DNA of 64,000 nt. Source: Antarcticimicrobium sp040365005. Its GTDB lineage: Bacteria > Pseudomonadota > Alphaproteobacteria > Rhodobacterales > Rhodobacteraceae. Below the pieces are notes generated by a model. That model saw nothing but the letters and a program-made list of their open reading frames with translations, had not been told where the DNA came from and did not search any database. The stretch is taken from contig NZ_BAABWV010000001.1 of the NCBI RefSeq assembly GCF_040365005.1, positions 186,001 to 250,000 on the forward strand, written 5' to 3'. Of this stretch, positions 15,492 to 24,663 are shown piece after piece (the stretch's first letter is position 1; every line of letters begins with the position of its first letter). Position numbers and translations under genes: made by a program.

Positions 15492-16643
15492 TCACATCCG
15501 GGCCAGCACCGCCCGCGCCGCGCACAGACCCGGCGCCTCGCCCTCCCGCCCGAGCCGCTCCATCGTCAGGGCCATGGCCTCCCTTTGCGCGCCGGGATGT
15601 GCCAAGGCCTCCAGCACCGCCTTGGTGATCGGCTCGGGGCGGCACTCGGGGCCAAGACACTCGGGCACCACGCGGGTGTCGCTGACCAGGTTGACCAGGT
15701 TGGCAGTGTCGATGCGCATCATCCGGCGGGCCAGTTGCCAGGTCAGCCAGTTCACCTTGTAGGCCATGACCATCGGCGTATCGGCGGCGGCCAGTTCCAG
15801 CGCCACGGTGCCGGAGGCGGCGAGCGCGAGCTCGGCCGTGGCGAAAGCGGCGCGCTTGTCGGCCCGGGTCCCATCGGCGCCCGCCTCGCGCGGGTCGAGG
15901 ATCAGCGGCGCGCCGGGCCAACCCGCCGTCATCTCGCGCACCATCCCGGCCACCGGGGCGGCGGCCGGCACCACAAGGCGCAGATCGGGCCGCGCCGCCA
16001 GAACCGGCCCCAGGGCCGCGCCAAAGACAGGCGCCAGCTTGCCGACCTCGCCCCTGCGCGAGCCCGGCAGCACCAGCAGCACCGGCGCCGCACCCAGCCC
16101 GTGACGGGCGCGAAACTCCGAAATCTCCTGCCCCGTGGCCACCGGTTCGGCCACCACCGGGTGACCGACGAAATCGCAGGCCATCCCGGCGGCCTGCATA
16201 TAGGGCGGCTCGAACGGCAAGAGCGCCAGAACATGGTCGATCACCCGCGCCATCCGGTCGGCACGTTTCGGCCGCCAGGCCCAGACCGAGGGCGCGACGT
16301 AGTGCACCGTGCGAATCTCGGTTTCCGCCTTGACCAGACGGGCCACGCGCAGACAGAAATCCGGGCTGTCGATGGTGATCAGAACATCCGGCCTGGTCTC
16401 GATCACCGCGCGCGCGGTCTGTTCGATCCGGCGCTTGAGATCGAAGTACTTCGGCAGCACCTCGGCGATGCCCATGACGCTGAGTTCATCCATCGGAAAG
16501 CGGCTGACGAGACCCTGCGCCTGCATCTCCGGCCCACCGACCCCGTCAAAGGTGATCCCCGGCGCCAACTCGGACAGCCCCCGCATCAGGGCCCCGCCCA
16601 ACCGGTCGCCCGACGGCTCTCCGGCGACGAGAAAGGCGCGCAT
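15492..16643 (-). CDS. lpxB: lipid-A-disaccharide synthase
   Basis: The protein has 383 residues. The N-terminus FLVAGEPSGDRLGGALMRGL and the downstream FDGVGGPEMQAQG are the LpxB signature, followed by DVLITIDSPDFCLR and the GT-B type C-terminal half with LLVLPGSRRGEV. LpxB joins lipid X to UDP-diacylglucosamine. The ATG overlaps the lpxI stop (TGATG), so it is coupled to the gene that makes lipid X. It is the last gene of the envelope cluster. Confidence 0.96.
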   Translation of the reverse strand: MRAFLVAGEPSGDRLGGALMRGLSELAPGITFDGVGGPEMQAQGLVSRFPMDELSVMGIAEVLPKYFDLKRRIEQTARAVIETRPDVLITIDSPDFCLRVARLVKAETEIRTVHYVAPSVWAWRPKRADRMARVIDHVLALLPFEPPYMQAAGMACDFVGHPVVAEPVATGQEISEFRARHGLGAAPVLLVLPGSRRGEVGKLAPVFGAALGPVLAARPDLRLVVPAAAPVAGMVREMTAGWPGAPLILDPREAGADGTRADKRAAFATAELALAASGTVALELAAADTPMVMAYKVNWLTWQLARRMMRIDTANLVNLVSDTRVVPECLGPECRPEPITKAVLEALAHPGAQREAMALTMERLGREGEAPGLCAARAVLARM

Positions 16644-17437
16644 CAGCCCGCCTGCCCCCGCGACCAGAGGAACATGCCCATCCGGTCACAGGCGGCGATG
16701 ACACCGGGCTGGTCCAGAACGATCACGCCGCCGGCCTCGATCACGATCCCCTTCAGCCCGGCGCTGGCTGCGGCGCGCACGGTTTCCGGCCCGATGGTGG
16801 GTAGATCGGCACGCCGGTCCTGCGCGGGTTTCGGCGCCTTGAACAACAGCCCGCCTTCGCCGTCCGGGCGATCGGCCAGCGCGGCGAGCATCCAGTCGGT
16901 GCCGAACACCCCCTCGACCGAGAGCGCCTGTTCGCGGCGAACCGCACAGGCCTGGCCGATGTCCGCCGCCGCCATCGCCGCGACGATCTCGGCGCCGCGG
17001 GCGGCATCGGCCCGATGCGCCTCGGTCGGCTGTGCCACCGTCGGAATGCCCGACCCCATCAACAGGCCCGGCGCGGCCTCCTGTGCGGCGAGCACGGAAA
17101 AACCGGCGGATTCGAAGATCCCGATCAGGGCGCGCAGCGCCCCGTCGTCGCCGATGGCGAGCGCCTCGGACAGGATCGGAACCAGCGGCAGCGTCGCCGC
17201 GTCGATGGCCGCCGGGTCGATCTGCGGACGGGTGATCCCCCCGGCCATGCAGACGCGGGTGACGCCGCGCGCCTTGAGGGCCTCCAGCAGGGTTCCCAGC
17301 GTCTCGATCCGATAGGTGATCTCGACCTCGAGCCGATCCGGCGGATCGCTCTCCAGCGCGCAGATCACCGGGGCCTGATCCTGGGCCGCCGCGATGGCGG
17401 TCGGCAGCGCCCCGCGCCCGGCAAGCAGTGCCAGCAT
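16643..17437 (-). CDS. lpxI: UDP-2,3-diacylglucosamine pyrophosphatase LpxI
   Basis: The protein has 264 residues (formerly DUF1009). It starts LALLAGRGALPTAIAAA and has the C-terminal domain segment ETVRAAASAGLKGIVIEAGG. LpxI hydrolyses UDP-diacylglucosamine to lipid X in alphaproteobacteria, which use it in place of LpxH. It lies between lpxA and lpxB with almost no spacing, as expected for the Caulobacter-type arrangement. Confidence 0.95.
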   Translation of the reverse strand: MLALLAGRGALPTAIAAAQDQAPVICALESDPPDRLEVEITYRIETLGTLLEALKARGVTRVCMAGGITRPQIDPAAIDAATLPLVPILSEALAIGDDGALRALIGIFESAGFSVLAAQEAAPGLLMGSGIPTVAQPTEAHRADAARGAEIVAAMAAADIGQACAVRREQALSVEGVFGTDWMLAALADRPDGEGGLLFKAPKPAQDRRADLPTIGPETVRAAASAGLKGIVIEAGGVIVLDQPGVIAACDRMGMFLWSRGQAG

Positions 17438-17440
17438 GTC

Positions 17441-18226
17441 CTAGCTCCCCGGTGTCAGGAACGACCGGTCGGTGTCGCCCCTGACGAAATCGACGATATG
17501 GCGTACATAGTCGCTCTCGGTCTCTTCGCCCAGACGGCGGGCGCGGTCCTGGAAGGTGCCCTCGCCCTGCGCCAGCATCTGGAATGCCGCCCGCAGCGCG
17601 GTGATGTCCGCGCGCGCCACCCCGCGGCGCTTGAGCCCGACCAGGTTCAACCCGTCAAGTTCGCCACGCGGCGCCTGCACCAACCCGTAGGGAATGACAT
17701 CATTGGTCACCCGCGTCAGCCCTCCGATGATCGCACCGCGCCCGATCCGCACCCATTGGTGCACCCCCGACAGGCCACCGACGATGACGTCATCCTCGAG
17801 CACGCAGTGTCCGGCAATGGCGACATGGTGAACCAGGATCACCCTATCGCCGATCTGGCAATCATGGGCGATGTGGGTTCCGGCCATGAACAGACCGTCG
17901 TCGCCGATCCGCGTGACCCCGCCACCGCCCTTGGTGCCCGGGTTCATCGTGGCGTGTTCGCGGATCCGGTTGCGAGCGCCGATGACCAGCTGGGTGTCTT
18001 CTCCCTGGTACTTCAGGTCCTGCGGCACCTCGCCGATCACCGCGAAGGGAAAGATCACGGTCTCCTCGCCGATCCGGGTGTCGCCGGTCACCACCACGTG
18101 GCTTTTCAGCTCGACCCGGTCGCCCAGCACCACCTTGGGCCCGACGATGCAAAACGGACCGATGACACAGCCCTCGCCCAACCGGGCGCCCTCTTCGACA
18201 ATCGCACTGGGGTGTACCCGGCTCAT
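17441..18226 (-). CDS. lpxA: UDP-N-acetylglucosamine acyltransferase
   Basis: The protein has 261 residues. It begins MSRVHPSAIVEEGARLGEGC, followed by left-handed beta-helix hexapeptide repeats (for example VVLGDRVELKSHVVV and GDRVILVHHVAIAGHCVLED) and a helical C-terminus. The catalytic histidine is probably in HDCQIGDRV or the adjacent HH. It adds the first hydroxyacyl chain in lipid A synthesis. The ATG at 18226 is chosen over an extended frame because it leaves a 5-bp gap to fabZ and matches the family N-terminus. Confidence 0.96.
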   Translation of the reverse strand: MSRVHPSAIVEEGARLGEGCVIGPFCIVGPKVVLGDRVELKSHVVVTGDTRIGEETVIFPFAVIGEVPQDLKYQGEDTQLVIGARNRIREHATMNPGTKGGGGVTRIGDDGLFMAGTHIAHDCQIGDRVILVHHVAIAGHCVLEDDVIVGGLSGVHQWVRIGRGAIIGGLTRVTNDVIPYGLVQAPRGELDGLNLVGLKRRGVARADITALRAAFQMLAQGEGTFQDRARRLGEETESDYVRHIVDFVRGDTDRSFLTPGS

Positions 18227-18231
18227 CTCGG

Positions 18232-18696
18232 TCACTCCGCCTGGATGTCGACCATGGCAGAGAACTCTGCCTCGGCGGCGGTTTCGCCGTCGACGGTGGC
18301 CTTGCCGGAAAACTTGAATATCTTGCCGCCGGGCTTGCCGCGCAGGGTGGTCACATTCATCTTCAGCACGTCGCCGGGCACCACCTTGCGGCGGAACTTG
18401 CACTTGTCGATGTTCATGAAATAGATCAGCAGGTCGGAATCGATGATATCCATGCCCACGCCCAGCATCACGCCGGCGGTCTGGGCCATGGCCTCGACGA
18501 TGGTGACGCCGGGCATGATCGGCGTACCCGGGAAATGGCCCTGGAACTGCGGCTCGTTCATCGTCACGTTCTTGATGCCACACGCAGAGCTGTAGCCATC
18601 GATTTCGACCACCTTGTCGACCAGAAGAAACGGATATCGATGCGGAAGGATGCGCTGGATCAATTCGATATCGGCGCGTTTCAGCTCAGCAGTCAT
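18232..18696 (-). CDS. fabZ: 3-hydroxyacyl-ACP dehydratase FabZ
   Basis: The 154-residue hotdog protein has the FabZ motif RILPHRYPFLLVD (15-27) and the active site FQGHFPGTPIMPGV with catalytic H54 and E68. It dehydrates hydroxyacyl-ACP, the same pool of substrates that LpxA uses, which explains the tight fabZ-lpxA spacing. I chose the ATG at 18696 (MTAELKRADIELIQ) over an upstream in-frame start. Confidence 0.96.
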   Translation of the reverse strand: MTAELKRADIELIQRILPHRYPFLLVDKVVEIDGYSSACGIKNVTMNEPQFQGHFPGTPIMPGVTIVEAMAQTAGVMLGVGMDIIDSDLLIYFMNIDKCKFRRKVVPGDVLKMNVTTLRGKPGGKIFKFSGKATVDGETAAEAEFSAMVDIQAE

Positions 18697-18762
18697 GAAT
18701 GGCTTCCCGTTTTTGAACGTTGCCGCCTGACTAGCAATCCCACCCCCTTTGGGCAAGTCGCG

Positions 18763-19353
18763 CTATTGATCGGCGTCGTTACCTGACGTGGTCTTGCCGT
18801 CGCCGATGGCCGCGTCGATGCGGGAAATGGCAAGATCGGTGATATCGGTCGCGTTGGAGCTAAGGAACACGCTGGAGCGTTCCATGATCACGCCGGCCCC
18901 GGTTTCGCGCATCAGCGCCTCGAGCACCGGGCGCGCCGCGCGCAGGAACTCCACCCGCGCCTTGTCCGCCCTCTGGCTCAGGGCGTGGGTCTTGGAATCC
19001 TGGGTGCGCCGGAAGGACTGGACCTTTTCGTCAAAGGCGTCGGCCAGGGTACGGAAGGCCTCGGGATCCATCTCAGAGCGGCGCGCGGTCAGTTTCTGCT
19101 CCTCGGCCATCAGCTCGGCCTCGATCCGCCGGTTCTCGGCCGCCAGCACCGCGCTATCTGCCTCGATCTCATTGGCGGTCCGCTTGCCGAAGGCCGATTG
19201 CGAGAACAGTCGGTCGGCCTCGATGGTCAGGATCGCCGATTGCGGTAGACCGAGTTGCTGGGCGCGTACCGGTCCGATCGCATAAAGCAGACCCGCAATC
19301 ACGAGAACCAAGGCCAGACCCGGCCCGATATGTTCCCGCGACCGCGCCACCAC
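18763..19353 (-). CDS. skp: periplasmic chaperone Skp/OmpH family
   Basis: This 196-residue protein has an N-terminal signal segment (about 10-31, LALVLVIAGLLYAIGPVRAQ) and a long charged, coiled-coil-forming middle (about 60-140). The C-terminal part has VLEALMRETGAGVIMERSSVFLSS, typical of OmpH/Skp. Skp holds unfolded outer-membrane proteins in the periplasm for the BAM complex. It lies 6 bp after bamA, the usual arrangement. Confidence 0.9.
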   Translation of the reverse strand: MVARSREHIGPGLALVLVIAGLLYAIGPVRAQQLGLPQSAILTIEADRLFSQSAFGKRTANEIEADSAVLAAENRRIEAELMAEEQKLTARRSEMDPEAFRTLADAFDEKVQSFRRTQDSKTHALSQRADKARVEFLRAARPVLEALMRETGAGVIMERSSVFLSSNATDITDLAISRIDAAIGDGKTTSGNDADQ

Positions 19354-19359
19354 CGGCGA

Positions 19360-21768
19360 TCAGAATTGCGCCTGAAGGGTCAGGTCGAAGGTCTGTTCCT
19401 TGTCGTAGGATTCCTTCTGGATCGCCTTGGAGAAGTTGAACCGCAAGGGGCCGATTCCGGTCGTCCACAGGAACGACAACCCGATCACCGAGCGCCATGC
19501 GCCGTCGGCCCCCACGATGCAGCTAGAGGTTCCACCCGTCCCGCAGGTCGAGGACGCCGCTGAGGTGTCGACGTTGCTCAGGTCCCACAGGTTGCCGATA
19601 TCGAGGAACACCCCGCCGCGCAGACCGATCTCCTCGGGCAGGCCCAGCGGGAACTCGGCCTCGAACTTTGCCACCGCGTAGAGGTTGCCCCCCAAGAAGT
19701 CGTCATAGGCATCGCCGCTCGAATCCGGCGACATGTCGCGCGGCCCGATCCCGTAGGATTCGAACCCGCGCATGATGTCCGAGGACAGCGAGAACCGGTC
19801 CAGAGTGCGGCTGTTGTTGTTGCCCATCCAGTTGAGCGCACCAGCCTCAAAGGTGGCCCTCAGGGTGACCTCCTCGTTGAGAATCTTCTTCTGCGCAACG
19901 GCCTTGACCGAGGTCTTCAGGTATTCGCTGTCGCCGCCGAGGCCGGCGTAATCCGCCCCCACCGAGAACAGGAAACCGGCGGTTGGATCAATCCCGGCAA
20001 GACGGCTATCATAGCTGTAGGTAAAGCCGACACCGCTGGAAGTGATGGCCCCTTGCGCGATTTCGGTCCCAATCACCGGCCCTTCGATCGAGGTATCCCG
20101 CACCTTCATTTCGCTCCCCCTCCAGGAGTAGCGAGTCGCCAGCGTCGAGAGTTCGCCGAGTTGGAAGGTCAGCTGCGGAGTGAAATACCCGATTGCCGTG
20201 TTGAAACTGGAGTAATCCGAATCCGTCTCCGCATAACCGATATCCAGGCCGAGTTTGAGGTCGCGCCCGAGCAGGTAAGGTTCGGTGAAGGACAGAACAT
20301 AGGATTCCGCGTCCTCTACCGTCGAGAAGGTGAACGACAGCCGCTGCCCCCGCCCGAGGAAGTTGTTTTCGGACAGGCCGATCGCAAGACCGAAACCGTC
20401 GCTGACCGAATACGATCCGCCCAGGCTCAGAGACCCGGTGGCCTGTTCCTCGACATTCACATCGACCACGACCTTGTCTGGAGACGAGCCCTCGCGCGCC
20501 TCCACATCTGCGTTGGCGAAAAAACCGAGGGCACGGATGCGTTCGGCACTGGCGCGAACCTCGCGTGGATTGAACGGATCCCCCTCGGCGATCCGGAATT
20601 GCTGCCGAACTACGCGGTCAAGCGTCGTGGTGTTGCCCTCGATATCGATTCGCTCGACAAAGACCCGCGACCCCTTGCTCAGGACAAACTCGACATCTAG
20701 GGTCAGGTCGCGGTCATTGCGAGTGATCTTCGGTTCGATCCGCAGAAAATTGACCCCCTGCTTGATGGCGAGCCGCTCCATCCGGGTGATCGAGCTTTCC
20801 ACCAGGGACGGCGAATAGACCACGCCCGGGCGCAGCTTGAGCGCGGCCTGGTACGCGGCAGCGTCAACGCCCGGATACTCGCTGACAGTGGTGATCTCGC
20901 CAAGACGGAACTGCTGCCCCTCCTGCACGTCGACCACGAGGTAGAAACCATCCCGTTCGCGGGTGAATTCGGTGTTGGCGCTGTTCACACGGAAATCCAC
21001 ATAGCCGCGCGACAAGTAGAAATCGCGCAGAACCCGCTTGTCGAACTCGATCCGTTCTTCGATGAAAGTATCGGAGCGCAGGAAGGCGCGCAGGAAGTTG
21101 GCCTGTTTCGTCTCGAGTACCCGGCGCAGACGCCGGTCGGAATAGACGCGGTTGCCGACGAAGCTGACCCGTTCGACCTCGATCGTCTGGCCTTCTGCAA
21201 TTTCGAATATCAGATCAACCCGGTTGTCGCTGCGGCGAATGATGCGCGGCGTGACCGTGGCAGCCACCCTGCCCTGCTGAGAATAGGCAGTGGCGATGTT
21301 GGTGGCGTCCTGCTCGGCCTGGGCCGGGTTGAACGCCTGCCGCGAAGTGGACTCGACGATCTTGGCAAGATCCTCGTCCTTGATGCGGCGGTTCCCCTCG
21401 AAGTTGATCACGTTGATCGTGGGAAATTCCGTCACCGACACCACCAGCGTTCCGCCCCGTGGTGTCAGGTCGACCGTTTGGAACAACCCGCTGCCGAGAA
21501 CTCGCTGATAGGCGTCGTTCAACTCGCCGGCCGAAACGCTCTTGCCGCGTTCGATGCCGGTATAGGCCACGATGGTGGCCGCCTCGATCCGCTGGTTCCC
21601 CTCGACGCGAACCGAATTGAACCGATAGCTTTGCGCCAGCGCGGTTTCCGGCAGACCCAAAAGCAGCAGCGAAAAAATGAAAACGAACGTGGGAAGCACA
21701 CGGTGCCGAATGGTGCGTCCAAAATTACGTCCTGCGCAGGGGGTCCCTGCGGCGCTTCCCAATCCCAT
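19360..21768 (-). CDS. bamA: outer-membrane protein assembly factor BamA
   Basis: This protein of about 802 residues has an N-terminal signal peptide ending near LPETALAQ (about 46). Five POTRA repeats follow (starting YRFNSVRVEGNQRIEAATI), then a 16-strand Omp85 barrel ending in LTLQAQF with the terminal phenylalanine. It folds and inserts beta-barrel proteins in the outer membrane. The n-region before the hydrophobic core is rather long, and a downstream GTG could be the true start. It lies between a 42-aa membrane protein gene and skp. Confidence 0.96.
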   Translation of the reverse strand: MGLGSAAGTPCAGRNFGRTIRHRVLPTFVFIFSLLLLGLPETALAQSYRFNSVRVEGNQRIEAATIVAYTGIERGKSVSAGELNDAYQRVLGSGLFQTVDLTPRGGTLVVSVTEFPTINVINFEGNRRIKDEDLAKIVESTSRQAFNPAQAEQDATNIATAYSQQGRVAATVTPRIIRRSDNRVDLIFEIAEGQTIEVERVSFVGNRVYSDRRLRRVLETKQANFLRAFLRSDTFIEERIEFDKRVLRDFYLSRGYVDFRVNSANTEFTRERDGFYLVVDVQEGQQFRLGEITTVSEYPGVDAAAYQAALKLRPGVVYSPSLVESSITRMERLAIKQGVNFLRIEPKITRNDRDLTLDVEFVLSKGSRVFVERIDIEGNTTTLDRVVRQQFRIAEGDPFNPREVRASAERIRALGFFANADVEAREGSSPDKVVVDVNVEEQATGSLSLGGSYSVSDGFGLAIGLSENNFLGRGQRLSFTFSTVEDAESYVLSFTEPYLLGRDLKLGLDIGYAETDSDYSSFNTAIGYFTPQLTFQLGELSTLATRYSWRGSEMKVRDTSIEGPVIGTEIAQGAITSSGVGFTYSYDSRLAGIDPTAGFLFSVGADYAGLGGDSEYLKTSVKAVAQKKILNEEVTLRATFEAGALNWMGNNNSRTLDRFSLSSDIMRGFESYGIGPRDMSPDSSGDAYDDFLGGNLYAVAKFEAEFPLGLPEEIGLRGGVFLDIGNLWDLSNVDTSAASSTCGTGGTSSCIVGADGAWRSVIGLSFLWTTGIGPLRFNFSKAIQKESYDKEQTFDLTLQAQF

Positions 21769-21878
21769 ATTTCGAACCCAGTATTAAGCAGACATTGGGT
21801 TTGTGGTATCGGGATTGCCCGGCGTTGTCAAAACCGCAATTGCCGTTTTGCGCGACCATTCCGTTGATCCCGCGGGAC

Positions 21879-22007
21879 CTAGAGATGACTGCCCAGCCAA
21901 GCGCCCGCCAACAGGGCGAACGCGATGGTGGCCATGTAGATGATCAGGTCCCAGTTCAGTTCCATAACCAGGCTGAGCCCGCGATATGAACGCTCGAGTG
22001 TGTGCAT
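21879..22007 (-). CDS. 42-aa single-helix membrane protein between rseP and bamA
   Basis: The reverse strand encodes MHTLERSYRGLSLVMELNWD followed by LIIYMATIAFALLAGAWLGSHL. There is one transmembrane helix at about 20-37 and a short charged N-terminal arm. GGAAGG lies about 9-10 nt before the chosen ATG; a closer upstream ATG is out of frame. The gene lies in the 341-bp gap between rseP and bamA on their strand and overlaps neither. A hairpin after rseP suggests that it may begin a new transcript with bamA. The function is unknown. Confidence 0.72.
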   Translation of the reverse strand: MHTLERSYRGLSLVMELNWDLIIYMATIAFALLAGAWLGSHL

Positions 22008-22073
22008 GTCATGGTCCTTCCGGCGTCCGATTCCCGTAGGCTGAATACCTATGACCCGATTATGGCAACACTA

Positions 22074-22096
22074 GGGCGCCCCCCGCGGGGGCACCC
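22074..22096 (-). terminator. GC-rich hairpin after rseP
   Basis: The stem pairs 22074-22083 with 22087-22096 with one C-A mismatch and a 3-nt loop, starting 13 bp after the rseP stop. No T-run follows on the minus strand, so full termination is uncertain. It could separate rseP from the downstream 42-aa gene and bamA. Confidence 0.5.
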
Positions 22097-22109
22097 CCGG
22101 CTGCGCGGT

Positions 22110-23462
22110 TCAGCACAGCAGATCGTTGGCCAGTGCAAAGACCATGAGCGACAGAATCATGGTCAGGCCGATGGCCATCAGCACCCGCACCACCCCGTCG
22201 CTGGGCGGTTTCCCCGCGACCGCCTCATAGGCGTAGAACATCAGGTGCCCGCCATCCAGCGCCGGGACCGGAAACAGGTTCAGCAGCCCCACCGCCGTCG
22301 ACAGCACCGCGATGAACGAGATGAAGCTCTGCGCGCCCTGGCTCGCCATCGCGCCCGAGGTCTCGGCGATGCCGATCGGCCCCGAGATGTTGCAGGTGCT
22401 GATCGCGCCGGTCACCATGTGCCACAGTCCCGACAGCGAGCCGGTGATGATCGACCAGGTCTGCGACAGCCCGCCCAGCAGGGCGGCAACCGGACCGGCG
22501 GTCTCGGTCGCGGGGTCGAAGGCCATGCCACCGACGATGCCGATCCGCCACTGGGTGGCGAAACCGCCATCGGCGGTCGGCTCGTCGGTGCTGCGGGGCG
22601 CCAGCGTGAATTGCAGCGTCTTGCCGTCGCGCCAGACATCCAGCAACAGCGCCCGCCCGTTTGAGGCCTCGACCGCCTGCTTCAACTGGTCGAAGGCATG
22701 GATCGACGCACCGTCCACCGCGACGATCACGTCGCCGGGGCGCAGGTCGATGTCCGCCGCGGCACTGCGCGGCATCACCCGATTGACATAGGCCGGGAAC
22801 GGGTATGGACCGCTCACCGTCATCTCCTGCCCGTCGCGGCGCACGCGATAGTCCAGAACCTCCGCCTGCGGCAGCGTTTCGATGATCGCGCCCCAAGTGG
22901 TGCCGTTATCGGTCGTCGGCACATCGACCCCGCCGATCGCCACGATCTCGTCGCCCGCGCTCAGTTCGATCCCGGCGGCGGGCAGGGTGTGCAATTCGCC
23001 CACGGTCAGCGGCTCTCGCGCAACGCCCTGCACCATGAACACGCCGGTAAAGACCACGATCGACATGATGAAGTTGAAAACCGGCCCGGCCGCCACCGTG
23101 GCGCTGCGCGCCCAGAGCGGCGCCCCATGCATGGTGTGACGCAGATCATCGGGATTCGTGCGATAGATCTCGGCCATGGTCTCGCCGTCCTTGCCCGAGG
23201 CCGCGTTGGCATCGCCGCGAAACTTGACGTAACCACCGAACGGAAGCGCCGCGATCTGCCAGCGGGTGCCGCGCCGGTCCTTGCGGCTCCACAGCACCGG
23301 GCCGAACCCCAGCGAGAACACATCGGCATGGATACCGGACCAGCGGCCGACGATGTAATGGCCGTATTCATGCACCGCGACGATCACGGACAGCGCGACG
23401 ACAAAGGCGACGATCGTGTAGACCAGCCCGCCAAACTGCGGAATCAATTCAATAATATTCAA
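22110..23462 (-). CDS. rseP: site-2 intramembrane metalloprotease RseP
   Basis: The protein has 450 residues. The zinc motif HEYGH is at 31-35 in the first membrane helix. The second motif, LNLFPVPALDGGH, is in a C-terminal helix (about 385-400). Two PDZ-like periplasmic segments lie between (for example PLTVGELHTLPAAGIELSAGD and PRSAAADIDLRPGDVIVAVDG). RseP cleaves anti-sigma factors and signal-peptide remnants in the membrane. It sits 3 bp downstream of dxr, as in most proteobacteria. Confidence 0.96.
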   Translation of the reverse strand: MNIIELIPQFGGLVYTIVAFVVALSVIVAVHEYGHYIVGRWSGIHADVFSLGFGPVLWSRKDRRGTRWQIAALPFGGYVKFRGDANAASGKDGETMAEIYRTNPDDLRHTMHGAPLWARSATVAAGPVFNFIMSIVVFTGVFMVQGVAREPLTVGELHTLPAAGIELSAGDEIVAIGGVDVPTTDNGTTWGAIIETLPQAEVLDYRVRRDGQEMTVSGPYPFPAYVNRVMPRSAAADIDLRPGDVIVAVDGASIHAFDQLKQAVEASNGRALLLDVWRDGKTLQFTLAPRSTDEPTADGGFATQWRIGIVGGMAFDPATETAGPVAALLGGLSQTWSIITGSLSGLWHMVTGAISTCNISGPIGIAETSGAMASQGAQSFISFIAVLSTAVGLLNLFPVPALDGGHLMFYAYEAVAGKPPSDGVVRVLMAIGLTMILSLMVFALANDLLC

Positions 23463-23465
23463 AGC

Positions 23466-24638
23466 CTATCCTGCCCTTTCGGCCATCGCCTCATCTGCCC
23501 ACATACGGGCGACATGGTCTGTTTCCGACACGTTATCAAGTGTCATTGCGGCGGTAACGTGGTGGCCCTGGGTCAGGAAACGGTCAAGCACCCGCTCCAC
23601 CACCGCCGCCATCTCGAGAAATCCCAGCCGCCCGGCGATGAACCCGTCGAGGCTGCGTTCCTTGGCGGCGTTGAACACCGCACCGGCCAGCCCGCCGGTC
23701 TCCATCACCGCGCGCGCCAGCCGCAACGCGGGATACCGCACCTCGTCCGGGGCCCGGAACGTCAGCGCGCCGACCGCGGCCAAGTCCAGCCGCGGCACCG
23801 GCAACGCCCGGCGCTCAGGCCAGTGCAGCGCATAACCGATGGCGTGGCGCATGTCGGGCGCCCCCACATGGGCCATCAGCGCCCCGTCATTGAACCCCAC
23901 CAGAGCGTGTACCAGGGATTCGGGATGCACTAGCACCTCGATCTGCTCCGGTTTCACCCCGAAGAACTCGCGCGTTTCGATCACCTCCATCGCCTTGTTG
24001 AACATCGAGGCGCTGTCGATGGTGATCCGCTGGCCCATGTCCCAGTTGGGATGGCTCGAGGCCTCGGCCACGGTGGCGCCGGCCAGCCGCTCGACCGGCC
24101 AGTCGCGAAACGCCCCGCCCGAGGCGGTGATGACGATGCGTTCGACCGCCGCCAGATCCTCGCCCGCCAGCGCCTGGAACACCGCCGAATGCTCGCTGTC
24201 CACCGGCAGGATCCGGGCGCCGTGCCGCTGCGCCGTCTCGAGCAGCAGCGCGCCGGCGCAGACCAGCGATTCCTTGTTCGCCAACGCCAGCGTCGTGCCC
24301 TGCTCCAGCGCCGCCAGTCCCGGCGCCAGCCCGGCCGAGCCGACGATGGCCGACATGATCCAGTCGGCCGGGCGGCGCGCCGCCTCGATCACCGCCTGCG
24401 TGCCGGCGGCCACCGCGATTCCGCTGCCCGCCAGTGCCGCGCGCAGATCCTCCAGCCGGTCGTCATAGGCGGTCACCGCCAGGTCGGCCCCGAGCGCGCG
24501 CGCATCCTCGGCCAGCCGGGCGATATTGGCCCCGCCGGTCAGTGCCACCACGTCATAGGCCGCCGGCTCACGCCGGATCAGATCGACGGTGTTCTGCCCG
24601 ATCGAGCCGGTCGCGCCCAGGATCGTCACCCGCCGCAT
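23466..24638 (-). CDS. dxr: 1-deoxy-D-xylulose 5-phosphate reductoisomerase
   Basis: This 390-residue protein begins with the NADPH motif TILGATGSIGQNT (5-17). It has ALANKESLVCAG, the metal/substrate segment LPVDSEHSAVFQAL, ITASGGAFRDW and HPNWDMGQRITIDSASMFNKA. It carries out the committed step of the MEP isoprenoid pathway. Its product feeds UppS two genes upstream in the same operon. Confidence 0.97.
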   Translation of the reverse strand: MRRVTILGATGSIGQNTVDLIRREPAAYDVVALTGGANIARLAEDARALGADLAVTAYDDRLEDLRAALAGSGIAVAAGTQAVIEAARRPADWIMSAIVGSAGLAPGLAALEQGTTLALANKESLVCAGALLLETAQRHGARILPVDSEHSAVFQALAGEDLAAVERIVITASGGAFRDWPVERLAGATVAEASSHPNWDMGQRITIDSASMFNKAMEVIETREFFGVKPEQIEVLVHPESLVHALVGFNDGALMAHVGAPDMRHAIGYALHWPERRALPVPRLDLAAVGALTFRAPDEVRYPALRLARAVMETGGLAGAVFNAAKERSLDGFIAGRLGFLEMAAVVERVLDRFLTQGHHVTAAMTLDNVSETDHVARMWADEAMAERAG

Positions 24639-24663
24639 CGCTCATGTCCTCTCATTCAGGCGC

